A stretch of DNA of 64,000 nt, taken from Cyanoderma ruficeps. Lineage: Eukaryota; Chordata; Aves; Passeriformes; Timaliidae. Numbering within the stretch: position 1 is the first letter of the stretch; the number at the start of each line of letters is the position of its first letter. Positions 1 to 13,006 of the stretch are shown here, in pieces. Location: the NCBI GenBank assembly GCA_008694505.1, contig VZDJ01004378.1, positions 12,940,898-13,004,897 of the forward strand. Reading direction: 5' to 3'. A program made the translations under genes and the position numbers. The notes under the pieces were generated by a model, which was given only the letters and a program-made list of their open reading frames with translations, did no database searches and was not told the DNA's origin.

Positions 1-809
1 GACTGGAGAAAAGATCCAGCCAGTGTGGGAAGTATGCAAAGACAACCTTATCTTTTTCTCTCTTTCCCCTCTCTTTTTTTCTTTTACTCAGTTGTTCTGA
101 AGTGAGAGGAGTCACACATCCCATGAAATCTCTAGACCACTCCCTGTTTCCTTTGAGGAAATTCAGTTTCCATATCTCATCTGATCACTGAACTATGAGC
201 CATCCTGGCAAACAGGGCAGAGAAGGAGGTTTCTCATCTCTTTTGTTAACTGCTCATTTCAAACAGAAATCTCATTTCAAACAGAGTAATCGAAACTTTA
301 TTGAACGAAAGGAGGAGGAACAGTTAAACAAGTGGGATATTAACCTGGAAATTACAAGGAATTTTTTTCAATCCCTACCTTCCAGGACAGAGAAAAGATT
401 TTAGTTTCTTCTCCACAGTCCATCCATAGAAGATTGTGTGTTTGTCCTTGGCATGCCTGTGGGAAAACTGCTGTAAATATCCAAGTCGGAATGATGCTCA
501 TGGTGAGGAAACAAAACCTTCAAATGGAGGAGAAGGGGTGAGAACAGAAAAGTTTTCATGGTCTTTTCTGTGGTTCCTGAGTATCCCTACCAACCCTTTG
601 CAAGGTACTGAACAACAAACCCTGATTGGAAAAATACTGTCATTTTTCTGATGCTAGCAGAGAACCCCAGTACAGTACTGTCTTTTTCTGGGTTGGTTCA
701 TGGCATCTGCATGTCCTTTATTCAAAATAGAAGGTGTGTGTCTTTCCAGTACTATTTTGCAAAAGAGAGACTGAAGACAAAACTTTTTGTTATACTGCTT
801 GTTTTATAC
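1..809. other. Intergenic, no feature recognised
   Basis: Unique-looking AT-rich sequence. Open frames here are short and have no recognisable protein. Confidence 0.6.
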
Positions 810-814
810 TGTTT

Positions 815-1451
815 TGTAGTGATGCGTTTTTAGTTTTGTCAGTTCTATGTATGTATTTGTTCCTTGCTTTTATGCTGTTTTATATAAGTTGTAGCAGTTT
901 GTTCCATGTACCCCCCTGAGTTTGTTCCCTATAGTTTACCTCAATTACAGTCATATGCCAATCATATGCTATATAACCCCCGTGTCCTGTCCGTCACTTC
1001 GACACCTCACCCTGGGTCTAGAAAGTTCCAGTGAGGGCGTCAAGTGATTGGGCGAGATCCTGGTTATTCCCTCCTTTGCCTCCTGATTTGTTCTACTGTT
1101 TGTCCTTTGTGTACAGAGGCACTCCCTCCATCCCCCTGATTTGTCCCACACTGTACCTTCCCCTTGCCCCTCTCCTGCATTTAAGGTGCTGCACAGAGAT
1201 GATCTGCGCTCTCTTGGGCAGACTCTCTGGTGGTGAGGTGGTCTCTCGTGGACATCAATAAACTCCAGTTGCTGTTCACCCATCAGAGTCCTTCCTTCAT
1301 TCCTCGTCTCTGCTCACACTTCTGTGGGACAAAGGCCCCACAGGATCGGGAAGGTATCCCTGGATACTGGACTGTACCTCTTACTGTGGCTGGTGTCAGG
1401 GCTGGCCAGGCAAAGCGGGACCAGGGTCCCAAGACACCATGACCACCGCGG
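815..1451 (+). mobile_element. Solo ERV LTR, same family as 14697-15217
   Basis: Starts TGTAGTGATGCG, homologous to the start of the better-preserved copy at 14697. Promoter layout is intact: CCAAT (956-960), TATATAA (about 970-976), then AATAAA at 1257-1262. TGTTT flanks it at 810-814 and 1452-1456, but the 3' terminus has lost the expected CA. An alternative end is 1501 (...GTGTCA). Confidence 0.6.
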
Positions 1452-1456
1452 TGTTT

Positions 1457-2546
1457 AGAGTTAGGGTTACGAGACCTGTGCCTGCAGTCTGACCCGTGTC
1501 ATTTTTGTGCCATGCTCAGTTTCCAAAAGATTAAGGAGACTTCCAAGGAGAAGCAGAGGTATGTAAACACAACTGGCTTTTGCAGTGCCCCCAAGAAAGA
1601 TATAGAAAGGAGCCAAACAAGTCAAGGGTGCTAATGGACTACTCGTAACAACTTACACTTCACAACTTGTCAAGAGCACTCCAAACTGAGCTTTCTCCTG
1701 AGCATAGCTGCTGCTATGGACCATCTCGTGAATCCAGGAATAGCTATTCAGAAACACCCCAGCCAGCCCCAGCCCAGCTCAACACATCCACATTCACCCC
1801 ATACCCACATCTGTGTGGCACTTTGCAGTCAGATAGATTTCAGTCAGAGGACTGTGCTCATGCCAGCTGGCTGTTCTTGCCAGTGAAGGTGATGGTTTGG
1901 GATGGAGAGCCAGTGCTGCACATTTTTGGTGTTTGCCTGGTCTCTGCTAACACACTGTCTGCTGTCCTGCCCTGCAGCTTGGTGCGGGCAAGGACACCAA
2001 GAGGTGGTGCTGGGAGCTAACCCCACCTGGAGAGACACAGTGATGGCTCTGAGTGTGGAGACAAGCTCAACACAGTTTAGATTAAAGCACACTGTCCCAT
2101 GATATATGCCAGCCCAAGCATTACACTGCTGTGTATGGTGTGAACTAAGAGAGGTGTTTAAAAGATAGGTCTCACACTAGTCCTGAGGTTTTTAAGATTG
2201 AATGCAATCAAATGTGCTTTAAACTTTATACCTTACTTAATTTCTCATCTTGTATTTTCATACAATAAACTTAATTATCTCAATAGTCTTAGTCTAAACA
2301 ACTCTGTGATTCTATGCTCTCTGACAAATCAATCTCTGTGTTAAATATCAACATGTTGTGGTGAAAAAGGTGTTGCATTGAAACATTATAGAGTGCTGTG
2401 AAGCTCACCAAACTTGCCAAGACAGTTTAAAAATCACCAATAAGCACTTTGGGGAGATGAAAATAAGAGGTACTTAAGAGTTCATCAACCTACTCTAATA
2501 AAAATTTATATCTGGAAGACAAGCTGTATTCCAGCTAGAGCTCAAG
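1457..2546. other. Intergenic, no confident feature
   Basis: Contains GTTAGGGTTA at 1460-1469 (isolated, not a telomere array) and a small CR1-tail-like stretch near 2300-2316 (CAACTCTGTGATTCTATG). It is otherwise featureless. Confidence 0.5.
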
Positions 2547-2551
2547 TACTG

Positions 2552-3098
2552 TGTCCTGGGTTGTAGTATAGGATATGTGCAAAGTATTCTATCACCATCT
2601 TCATGAGCTGTTGAATCCAATTGTTGGAGCAGTGTTTTCCCAGGCCCTCTCCCTCTGGGCTATCTTCTGTTAATGGCCCATCAGATGCCTTGCTGTATGA
2701 CTCAGATAACTGCCTCCGGGAGCAATCTCTCTCTACTGGGCCATCAAGGACCCACTTCATGACTCATCATCCCATTGTGAGATGCTCCGCCCAGGGGGAG
2801 GAACCAAGCATTCTCACCTGGATATCCTCTGGGATTTGGGACAGTACAGGCAGCCCTTACCCACTGGATTCCCCCCAGAGGACCAGAGCTATCGGACCTT
2901 TCTATGGGATCACTGCTTCAGGAAGACCACCTCATCTGGACTGCTTCCATCACCCTGCTCAGGTTGTATTCTGACTCTCTCAGTGATCTTTTATATTATT
3001 GCACTTATTTTATTTTATTCTACCTTTTTTCCCCCTTTCTTCTTATTAAATTGTATTTCTGACTTGGAGCCTTTCACTTGTTTTGCTTTCAAACAACA
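2552..3098 (+). mobile_element. Solo ERV LTR (547 bp) with TACTG target duplication
   Basis: Begins TGTCCTGGG and ends CAAACAACA, with 5-bp target duplications TACTG at 2547-2551 and 3099-3103. The 3' part carries TCTTATTAAATTGTATTTCT as poly(A) region. The sequence resembles a common bird LTR that I recall (the TTAATGGCCCATCAGATG and CTCCGCCCAG stretches). No internal retroviral sequence remains. Confidence 0.88.
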
Positions 3099-3103
3099 TA
3101 CTG

Positions 3104-4948
3104 CTAGAACTTAGGAAGTCATTTCAGTAATGAACTGGAATTTAGAAACCACAACCAAAGAGCAGACAGTTCTCCCTCTCCTGCCATCTCCAGATCACAT
3201 CCAGATGCTGTCATCTGCTCTGTCTGAATGAAATTATTGGTCTTGATACACAGACAGGAAAGATAAATCAAGTTTCCTGTATATGGGATGTCTCATGGGG
3301 CGATAGGAAAAACAAGAGCTGTCCTAAGGCACACGGCTGCAGCCTCAGTGGCTGAGATTTACTGGAATGAGGTGCAACTGTGGGAAGAAACTGAGAATCA
3401 GCTCCAGCCAGGTGTGATTATGGGCATGGTTATGTAATGGTGCACAACACACAGATACACATTTAAGCCTACAGTCAGACATGCTGAGGGAAATTTGGCA
3501 GCTGCCTCCAACTCCCTGGGTCAGAGTGCTGTAATTACACAGATTTAGGAGCCAAGATGGCACTTTTGGAAAGTACTCATGTACCTGGTGACTGGCGTCT
3601 TTGAAAAGGTCTTCAAATTCCCCTTACAGTGCAAAAAAATTAGACAAAATTCCTTGAATTCATATTGTTTATCACATGTAAATAGAAATTAGAAAATCAA
3701 TTTACTTATATAGCAGTAAGTCCTCTGCTTATTTTTCATACTCAGTTGAAGACTAAATTTCACCCACAATCCCATATGCATTTTTAGAGGTGTGACAAAT
3801 AATGGTGGGCAAGGGAAGAAAGAAGCTTGATGTTTTTGCTACCAGTGCAGTTTATAACCATTTTCCTCTCTTCACAATGGGTTACAACCAATGGAGCAGA
3901 GCAGAGCATGCATTTTAACTGGGAGGGATGTATTCTTGTCTCAGTACATTTGTATGTGATTTTTTTTTCAATGCCAGCTGCAGTGTATGCCTAAGAGATT
4001 AATCAAAAAGATTAAGTAATTTTAGCATCCATTCAGAAAATGCTACATTAATCACATATTTTTATTTACATTACCAAAATAAATTGTCTGAGACCTGACT
4101 TCAGGCAGTCAGAATTTCATATATTTGTTGCTAACAGTCTAATAAAAAGATCAAAATTGGCTCTTTTTTTTTTTGCTGTTCCTCCACACCAGTTTATTTC
4201 CTCAAGCCAGTACCTGGTTCATATACTTAATAATTTGTATTTAAATCAATATTTTTGTTCCACTTACATTGAAATCAAATATTTGAAGACTTGACCTATT
4301 CTTCTGGGCAAAATGACTGCTTCAGATGTCTCTGTTAAAATATTAATGAAAATATAACATTTTCTTATAGCTGTAACTTTTGTCTGCACTTTTGATTCTA
4401 ATTAAAAACAATAAATCTGTCAGAAAAATCTTATTGTATAACTCCAGAATCGTCATAAAATGGGAACATTTCATACCTCAATATTGTTTTCCAGAAATTC
4501 AGCTTTAAAATAGGAAACCAAATAGTTTTAAAAGACATCATCATAAAGAATTCATGTTAGTCCTATTTTTAAGAGTTCATTAGTAATAGTTTTGTATACC
4601 AAATCACCTATGGGTTTTATTTGAAACTTTTTCCATCAAGTTTGTCTATCCAAGAGCACAATGAATCGCGGCAGTGGAAAGTGGAAAAAGCCTAACGTGC
4701 CCACAGTAGCCATACTCATTGAGGTTTTAGATAATATTTTCAACAAAACTTGAAGTAAACCATTTCTTTTAAACAACTTCTCCTACAATGTCTGAGAGAA
4801 AAGGTGCTAGGAGGGATGAAACAACATAGTTGCTTCTCCTGCTACCTTGTTCAGTTGCTGCTACGTATTTATCATCTCTGACTCTGGAGAGTTTTTCAAA
4901 GCCAGAGGGGTGGATGTGGAGCAATACTTTCCAGAAACTTGACGTAAA
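3104..4948. other. Intergenic AT-rich DNA
   Basis: No gene, repeat or RNA recognised; only short homopolymer runs. Confidence 0.55.
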
Positions 4949-5150
4949 ATCATAGAATTATTACAGTTGGAAAAAAACTCCAAGATGATCAAGTGCAACC
5001 TTTGACAGAACACCACCATGTAAACTAAACCATGGCACTAAGAGCCACATCCAGACATTTCTTGAATGCCTCTGTGGGCAGCCTTTTCCAATGCTGGATC
5101 ACCCCCTCAGTGAAAAAATTCCTCCTGATGAGTTCAAGTGAGTTATATCT
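4949..5150 (-). mobile_element. Old CR1 3'-end fragment
   Basis: Antisense CR1 tail: AATCATAGAATTATTACAG, then TTGGAAAAAAACTCCAAG and the CCACATCCAGACATTTCTTG and AAATTCCTCCTGATG blocks. Strongly diverged; the 5' edge near 5150 is approximate. Confidence 0.85.
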
Positions 5151-5186
5151 ACTTTTGAGGCACATCCCACTTTTGAGGCACATCCA
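5151..5186 (+). repeat. 18-bp tandem duplication
   Basis: Unit ACTTTTGAGGCACATCCC, then a second copy differing only at its last base, directly at the inner edge of the CR1 fragment. Confidence 0.95.
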
Positions 5187-8100
5187 CTTATTGTGGCCTT
5201 ACCATTCAGACTACACATCCTGAATTTGACTACAAGGAATTTTGCATTCTCCATGTAAGGAAGTCTGGCTTCAAGAGGAGAAATGGAAATTTAATCTTCC
5301 CTTAATTAATTTCTCCCGTTTCTTTTTGTCTTTAGCGCAGATCTCTTCAGGTGAGTGTTGTTGCCTCATAGTCTGATATAAGAGGTGACTGGCAACAAAG
5401 ATTTTTGCTATAATTCTTGAATGAAAGAGACTGTGATTCTCTGCTGCTGCTGTAAATCCAGGCAGGCCCAAGTACACTTACGGTAGTAAAGACATCTGCT
5501 CACTGTGCTATATTTGAGCTATATTGAGGCTCTCCCACACACTGAAGATGGCTTTGATGCTGAGGTATTTTCTCTCTGATAATTTATGTCTATGCATGTT
5601 TTCCTACTGTGCCTACAAACACATTGGACAACCCAAGCTCTTTATCTTCAGCATGTTTCAGTTTTTCATCAACCCTCTTCCTTCACTTTTTTTGGAGACA
5701 GATGAAGGAATCTACCCAGGGAATGTGGACTTTGTGCTACAATGCAAGTGGAGACCTCCGTGATTTCCCTAGGAAAATTATTTAACAGGTTTTCCAGCAG
5801 GGGACCACCACACCTAGTAATGTGGGATTTGACCATCCAGATTTGAGGTCTGTCCGGAACCTACTTGCATGTCCCTTTCCTCCAAATCTGGGTTTTATTT
5901 CCACGGTAGGAGGGAATGAGCTGAAAGGGAAAGGTTGTGATACACACCCAAGTCAAAAGGCCGATATGCACACCAAGATTGGCTGCTAAAAGTAGAACTA
6001 ATATTAAGGGAAAGGAATGTTCTGCAAATAACACCATGTTTTATTTTCCTCAGTTTTAGCATGGACTTTACACAAGACATGTGGTCCACCTGCTGGATAT
6101 TGCTCCCATAGCAATAAATCCACTATTTATGCAGTTGTAAACTAGTCATGAAACTTGCTCCCAGCAGCTGAAGAGAGATCAAGTTTTGTATCTTTGTATT
6201 CTATCATATTCCTCCACATTTTTTTCAAAATGGACAATTATCCAATGATCTAATCAGGTCATTCAAAGTTGAACTTTCAGAGGCATGTAACACCCACTGC
6301 CCAGGAGATTCTAGGGCACTGGCTTGTACTGTAAGGATTTTTCCCTCAGATGTTCATCCACTGTGATCTTAGGGAGTGTGTAGGGGCACCAGGTTTTCTC
6401 TTGAGGTATGGTTAAACTAAAGGATTAAGCCCTGTTGGTAGGGAAGATGTACCCCAAACTGGCTTCAGCATCCACTAAGGGTTGTGCAGCTCTATCCTCT
6501 CTGGGTTTTGGTGGTCAGCATGCACCCACTGTGAGGAATTTAAGCCAATTGTGAAAATTCAGTAGTGAAATTGATGTGCTGAAGACATTTTACCTCATAG
6601 GTTGGAAGAGAAGATCTGCTACAGTAATTTGGGCCCCAAATCCCCTTTGTGTTGTTGAACCTCCAAAAAGCCTCTCTTGCCATCATTATTTTATGCGAAG
6701 GAGTGAAGAAGACTGAAGATTGTTTATATTCCTTCTACTGCTGAGAATATACATATATCATACCCTTCAAATTCCCAACATGCTGCTGGACTTGCTGAAT
6801 GTAAATTGCAATCATTTCAATAATTAAACCACAGAATTATTAAACAACTTGAGACACTCCAGAAGGAATATTGTAATTTTAATGCCTCAGGATAAAAAGC
6901 TCTCCTAAATAAGAATGTGAAATAGCAAGAGTTGTGCTCATGAATCCAAGCTGTACAAGTCAAGAGTGTAGAACAGTTTGAAAAGGAAAAAGCCAGACTT
7001 TATTTTTACCTTAATTTGCATTCAAAGTCTGGGCTTTTGGGCACACTGTACTCTGCTCAGCTGGTTTTATTGGTTTTATTGCTGGTTTAATTATGCCAGT
7101 TTTTCTGCTGGTGCTTTTTTCTTTTTTTTCCCCTTTTCTTTTCTGAGATTAGTTTTTACTTGAAATTTTTATTTATTCTACGTATTTTTTATGTATCTCT
7201 TGAAGAAGACGTAGAAAAAAGTTACAAATGTAATTATGAGGCTGGCAGTCAGGTTGTTCTGACTGACATTCCTCTCTGTGTGTTTATTTTCTACACCAGG
7301 TTTAATGTTGGCTTTTCCAGCATAGAAAGTCACAGTGTACTTGGTGTGATCACACACGCTCATTCTCATCTTCCTCTTCTAATTTCCCTTTGGTGGAAGC
7401 TTTTCTATAAAGCTATTCATTGCTTTGCTTTTCTTCCATTAATGTTCACACATAAAAGAGCATTATGAGAAAAAAATCAGTGTTGCTCTAACCTTGTTTT
7501 TCTTTATGTCATGAACAAGACTGTAGTGTGAAGTCCAAAGAATCATGAAATATTAATTTTTGTCATGTTTTCACATGGTGTCTTTAACTGAGAAAAAGCA
7601 ATGCTAAAGCCAGAAGGGAAATATGTGTTTTGCATATGCTATTAGAAACGCTCAGCTGGTGAGGGGAATGGGTGACACAGCTCTATGCCTGAAAGCAGGG
7701 TTTTCATTCAGTGTTTCACAAACTCGCCTTTGCAGAGGAAGAATTGCTATGATTTCAACAAGTAGTGGGGTGTAGAAAAGGTCAGACACTGGTCTGACAG
7801 CCAAAGAGAGGATCCTGGTCCCTTTTTATCCCCACCATCCCTCACCTTCTTGCTGCTGCACAGCACAAGAGATATTCTCCATACAGAAGAGCAAGCGCAG
7901 CCTGAGAAATGCTTTCTTCCAGGCTCTGTTCTGTGGACAATGTGCAAGAAGTGCAGAAATTTAGGAAAGGCATTTTTCAGTCCCATGCAGCTTCATTATT
8001 GCAGCTTTCCATCAACCTTTGCCTATTTTACACAACATTCATTCTTGTGGCATGTCTGGTCTAAATGAAGTGCATAATAGCTTAAGCCAGTTGAAGAAAA

Positions 8101-10195
8101 CTCCTTCGTGCAATAGAACTGCATTTGCTTCTTTTGCCTTGAATGAAAAGCAAGGACTTCTGCAAATCAAACATCCATTGTTTTTGTCTCTGCTACACAA
8201 TGACTCACAACAACAATTTCATTGGGTGTTATATTAAAAGCTTTTAATTTCTCCAAATGGAGATCCATTTCCCGTTACTTTTATGTTAACACTGTAAAGA
8301 GTTCAACATGGGATCTTTCACTGAAGATGCATAAAAAATAAGGAAATAGTGTGAATTAGATAATTTCCTCGAAGTGCTTTCTTTTGCCAATTATGTTGCA
8401 GAACATAAAAGCACTGAAGAGCTATTTTGTTTTTGTATCTGCCTGAAAAAGAAGGGATGGAGATACAGATGTGTCTCATTTTCTGTTATTGTAGAGGCTT
8501 AAAATCAACACATTTTTTCCCATTTTGCCTTTTCCCAGAAAGGACTGCTCCTTACTCTCCATTTACAGTGAAACTGCATGAACCTCCCATACACCTCCAA
8601 TTACACTAGCTCCACATCTTCCTGCTGAGCTGACTCTTCCCTGAAACATTTTCCCTTCACTCTGTCCTCAGACGTTTTTCTTTTTTCTTGAATGTGGTGA
8701 ATTTTTAGGGGAGTTTGGAGGGCCATGTCACAAGCCAGAGCCGACACAGCTTCAGGAGGCCCCCAGGAAGCCCCTCTCCTCCTGGCATCGTCTCCCCTGT
8801 GTTTCTCCTAGCAAGGGACTCACCCGTGGCTGCCGTGTCTCAGCACTGCTGCTCTTGCTGCTTCCAGGCTTGATTTTAATTGCACAGCTCCAGCAACTCT
8901 CCAAAGGGCGACTCAATGGAGCTGCTTTCAACCTGACTGACATGAGGAGATGTGCTGCATTTGGCTCAGCTGGAAGTGGTTTTTTCCATGTCTTTTAAGG
9001 TACTTTCACAATGCTCATGGCTTGTTCATTAGGGAAGTGTTATGGCTCATAGGCACAGTTAATTAGTACTTATGAATAAAAGAAAAGTAGGAAGGAAAAT
9101 TAGAGCAGTAAGAACAACAAAAACAAAATTAAAAACAAAACAAACAACAATGAAGGTCTATTGGAGCAAGACACTCAAAAATTAATTAAAAGTATATTGA
9201 TGTTGTAGATTTTACAGTGATATTTCATTCCCAGTCTAACATAAAGCAAATACACACTGGCATGTGGTCCAGCTGAACTGGCACACACATGTGTGTGCAT
9301 GTCTGTCTGTCAGGTGACCCTGTGGTGCCAAACAGCCAGGAAACTGGGGAGTACTTCAATAGGGAGAACAGGGTGACTGGGCACGGCTGTCACTGATGCT
9401 ATCAAGAAACTTATAAAACCTAGCTGAGGAAGGAGCACTAGTTTCATTTTACTTTGCTCCCTGTGGCTGCAACTCAGCTAGGTGTTTTTGAAAATTGTAT
9501 TATGAAAAGCTCAAAAGTGTGAACTGTGCTGCAGAGAGGCTGCCTTCTTGATGGTTAAATGCAGGCACCAAAAATCTTCCTCAAAAAAATCTACAGTGTT
9601 TCAAACAAACCATCCATGTTTGGAAGATAAATACATTCCAAGCCTGGCTGCTAGAGGGTAAGAGATTTGGTGAAGCTTGTAACTAAAGATTATACCATCA
9701 TATGAAAAATACACAAATGGACTGAATAAAGCTAAGTATCACTTTGGGCATTACTGGTAATTTGAGTCTTTTGAGTCCTTGACTTTGCCATTCTACTTCT
9801 GTCCTTTTAAAAAGCATTGTTTCCATGACTGTGTTCAAACATGATCAATAGGCTCAGTACAGCCAATGCATCCTATTTATCCACAAATCAACACACTTTA
9901 CATCGAGAAACCAATTGGTGGTCAGAAGAGATCTGCATCAGCTAGTGTGGCATCTTGAGGATTCTGGGATAAATCAGGGCAGAAAGAACAAAGAGCTGTG
10001 GCTTGCTCTTTCTGCCAGAGCAGAAAGCTGTCGCTCTCTACTGATTTTTTTATTGCCTTTGAAGAGCACCAGTGAGACATTTCAGGGAAGGAAATCTGCC
10101 CTTTGGCTAACAGTTGGCCACTCCTATCTCTTTCTATCGGTTTATCTTGGCATTCACATCCTCCCTACAAGCCTAACCCTCTTGTGCTGCTCTTT
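5187..10195. other. Intergenic, no gene recognised
   Basis: Mostly AT-rich. A GC-richer patch at 8700-8960 has no repeat signature. A/C low complexity lies at 9116-9152 and a short (CA/GT, GTCT) run at 9284-9312. Confidence 0.5.
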
Positions 10196-10200
10196 AATAC

Positions 10201-11586
10201 TGTCCTGGTTTGAGGGGAAATTAGGTTTTTCAGGAAGGTGAGGTCAAACCAATCAGTGGCCAGGTTTGGATGTTGGCACCTTCGGTGGCCACTGAGTTTG
10301 GACACGCCTCTGAGGACACAGGGGGTTAAAAGCAAGGACTCCCAGACCTACTTCCTTTTCCTGGCTCTGCTTTCAGCAGAGGAGCACCCTCCTCTCCCCC
10401 TGCTCAGCGTGGCAGGCTGGGCGGGGAGGGGAGCCAGGTAGGCCCAGGCCCCGGGGGCGGGAAAGAGAGGGAACGGGACAGGAGATGGGTTAGTCCCCTC
10501 CAGGATGGAGGGGTGGAGAACTTCGGAGGTGCCTTCCGTCTTCCGTCCCTGTCCGTCCCCCCCTCCCCCCCCCCGCCTGGCCCATCTCTCTTTCCCCCAG
10601 GGAGAAGGTGCCAAGCTGCGAGCTGTGTGGGAGTTACCGAGTGCCTGAGCCTGTGGCCTTGCTGGGAGATAGAAGCTTTTAACTCTTTCTAAGGCAGAGG
10701 AGAATGGATCCCATACACTAATTTCTCATGGCTGGTGGTTTCAGAAGAGAGAGAACAGCCTGGGACCAAGATGATAAAGGAAGATGAAAAGAATCTCCCC
10801 TGATTACCAGAGATGAAGAGGAGTGGCCTTTGGGTTGGACTTCTCTTGCGTAATGGGAGCCATAGACAGACCCTGACTCTTCTGAATATAAATGAGACTG
10901 TATTTTGGGTGGATGCTTTTTGGTTCAAAGCCAAAGACTTTTGTGACCTGTTCTTGGAACCCTCGGCCCCAGGGGTAAATTTAGGGGAGACTGCTAGTCC
11001 CAATAGGAGAAGATGGCTAGTTTTTGGTACTTGGCCAAACATCCTTAAAGGAGCCCTATCTGGCTTGGTCCATGAACAGTGGTGAGAGCACTGGACATGA
11101 AAAGGAGAGTGTCACCCTGGTAGAATTCTCCGGGTGGTGCCATGGGTGACAGGGGAACATGGGAGGATGGACCTGTGTTTCCTGTGGAGGGTCTGTGGTG
11201 CGAGAGAGACTCCTTTCTCTTTCTCTGGATGGGTTGAAGATTGGGTTTTTAAAGGATAATGGCTTGGATTGGGAACCCAGGGTTGTGGAAGGTTTAAGCA
11301 AGTAGATGAAAGTATGTGCTGGTGACAGCTGTTGAGCATGTAAGAGATGGAAATTGGGGGGAGGAGGAAAAGTGTTCTGGGAGGTTTTCTTTTCTGCCTT
11401 TGGGTGATTGGGTTTTTTCCTTTTGTGTCTATTGTCTGTTGTTATGTAGGTTAATAAATGTTTTTTTTCCTATCTCAAGTTACAGGCCTGCTCTGCTCTG
11501 TTCTTGATCACATCTCACAGTAGTTTATTAGGGAAAAACATACACTCATGGGTGCACTGGCATTTGACCAGCGCCAACCCATGACA
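10201..11586 (+). mobile_element. Long solo ERV LTR (1386 bp) with AATAC target duplication
   Basis: Begins TGTCCTGGTTTGAGG and ends CCCATGACA. Perfect 5-bp duplications AATAC lie at 10196-10200 and 11587-11591. AATAAA at 11453-11458 is followed by a T-rich run. It includes a C-run (10557-10574) and GC-rich segments. No gag, pol or env sequence is seen, so it is most simply a solo LTR, although long for that class. Confidence 0.85.
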
Positions 11587-11591
11587 AATAC

Positions 11592-12404
11592 CAACAGCCG
11601 CGTCCCAAAACATGTTACCTCTGGAAGACCAATTTCCAGTTGGTGCCCTTGCTGTATGGTATCAGTTTCCCCTGATACTGGATTTTAGGCAATTCTGCGA
11701 AGTTTCAAAATTTACTATCACAATATGTCTTGCTAGTAGGGTGTTGATTAAGGAGGTGAATCAAGATTCGCATTTGTAGCATTAGATAAAAGAGGAAAAA
11801 GCAACCATGATCCCAAATGACAAGGCAGATGATCCAGGACTGGGTGATAGGAAACAAATGCCAGGATGGGACTGAAATAATTGAAGAGCCAAAGGTTTTC
11901 TTTGCTGCCAGAAATAATTCATCGAAGATAAAGGCCTTGTGCTCCCTTTCCCTCACAGCATTTCCTTTCTCCCAAGCTGGGTCAGATTCAGAGCTTGTCA
12001 AATAAAAAAATCAAATATAGTTCATAGCTTTCCCTTCACAAAATTCCCTTCATAAATAGTCCATGGATTTTCTTGAATCATTTTGCCAACTGTATAATTA
12101 GGAAGGAAAAAGGGTATTTCATGCGAATTTCATCAAATACAATCTTCAATAAGTAGCCCTCTTAGCTGTAACAGGAGCCCAAAAGTTGCTCTAAGGTTTT
12201 TTCTTCAAATTCTCAGTTTCCATCTGGCTCCCACCAGAATCGTCTTCAACTGAGAATTTCAGTGTACCTCCCTTTGCCCTGAGTCTAATGCAGACCAAAA
12301 GCTGCCTCCCACATCAGAAGCAAACATTTTAATCTTCTGCCAGTGAGGAGCATCTCATGTCTACACTTGGGCAAGTCTCCTAATTATCTCTGAAAACCTC
12401 AGAT
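11592..12404. other. Intergenic, nothing recognised
   Basis: Unique sequence between the long LTR and the SINE. Confidence 0.5.
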
Positions 12405-13006
12405 GTTCCACCTAAGTTGGTCAGAGCATGATGCTAATAACACAAGGATCTTGGGCTCAATCCCCATATTGTCTATTTGCTTAAGAGCTGACTTCATGAT
12501 CCTTCTGGGTCCCTTTGGGTTTAACCCACACTGAGGGCCAGCCTGGCAGAAATGTGGCTATAGCAATTAGTGAGACGGCATGATTGAGTGTGCCTTGAAA
12601 AATCAAAAAGATTTTAATAAAGAAGGAAAAGAATACAAAAAAAACCCCAAAAAACCAAAACCNCCAAAGCCGAGCACAGCACTGAGACAAGTCTCTTGCT
12701 TGCTTGAAAAGCATGGAGTTTCTTTGTTCTCTCTCTTTAGTACTTAACAGCTTAGGTGGGCTTTTTGGCCCTTGGCCCAATGAGACTAACAACAGTCTTT
12801 GAGTTACATTTGAGGAGTCCAGTCCATACTTCTGGGCTGGTTCTGAGCCAGTTACAATGAGAAATCCACAGAACTTTCCAGCTAAACTTCCTAACATGTC
12901 TCGAGGTAAACTGAAACTCTTTCCCTATTTGGAAGCACCTGCTGGAGGTATAGGGATTGCATCACCACAGGTCCCTTCCAACTCTGACTTTTCTGTGATT
13001 CTATAA
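12405..13006 (+). mobile_element. tRNA-Ile-derived SINE with CR1-like tail, split by an insertion
   Basis: The head (12411-12475) follows tRNA-Ile(AAU): AGTTGGTCAGAGCATGATGC, anticodon-arm GCTAATAACAC, and the T-arm-like GGGCTCAATCCCC (B box). The tail reads TTAAGAG...TGATCCTTCTGGGTCCCTT (to 12515) and resumes at 12970 with GGTCCCTTCCAACTCTGA and TGTGATTCTATA. This matches the songbird SINE type described as TguSINE1 (tRNA-Ile head, CR1-X tail). It is too degenerate to be a working tRNA. Confidence 0.8.
12516..12969 (-). mobile_element. 454-bp insertion inside the SINE, 8-bp target duplication
   Basis: GGTCCCTT occurs directly before (12508-12515) and directly after (12970-12977) this block, and removing the block restores a continuous SINE tail. 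Ends are TGGGTTTAACCC and CATCACCACA, so TG...CA as in an LTR. On the minus strand it carries TTTATTAAAATC as a possible poly(A) region. An 8-bp duplication would rather suggest a hAT-type transposon, but no clear terminal inverted repeats are seen. It contains the N at 12663. Confidence 0.65.

Noticed and set aside
1460..1469. Telomere-like GTTAGGGTTA
   Set aside because: About one and a half units only; chance or LTR-derived.
2621..3114. Open frames of 110-117 codons
   Set aside because: They lie inside or just past the solo LTR at 2552-3098.
10560..10576. C-run as a G-quadruplex
   Set aside because: A single homopolymer-like tract inside an LTR; no set of separated G-runs that would support a specific claim.
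12411..12475. Possible tRNA-Ile gene
   Set aside because: The acceptor stem is not paired and the arms are degenerate; the CR1-like tail shows it is a SINE head.
12481..12897. 138-codon minus-strand open frame
   Set aside because: It spans the element inserted in the SINE and an N; the translation shows no protein family.
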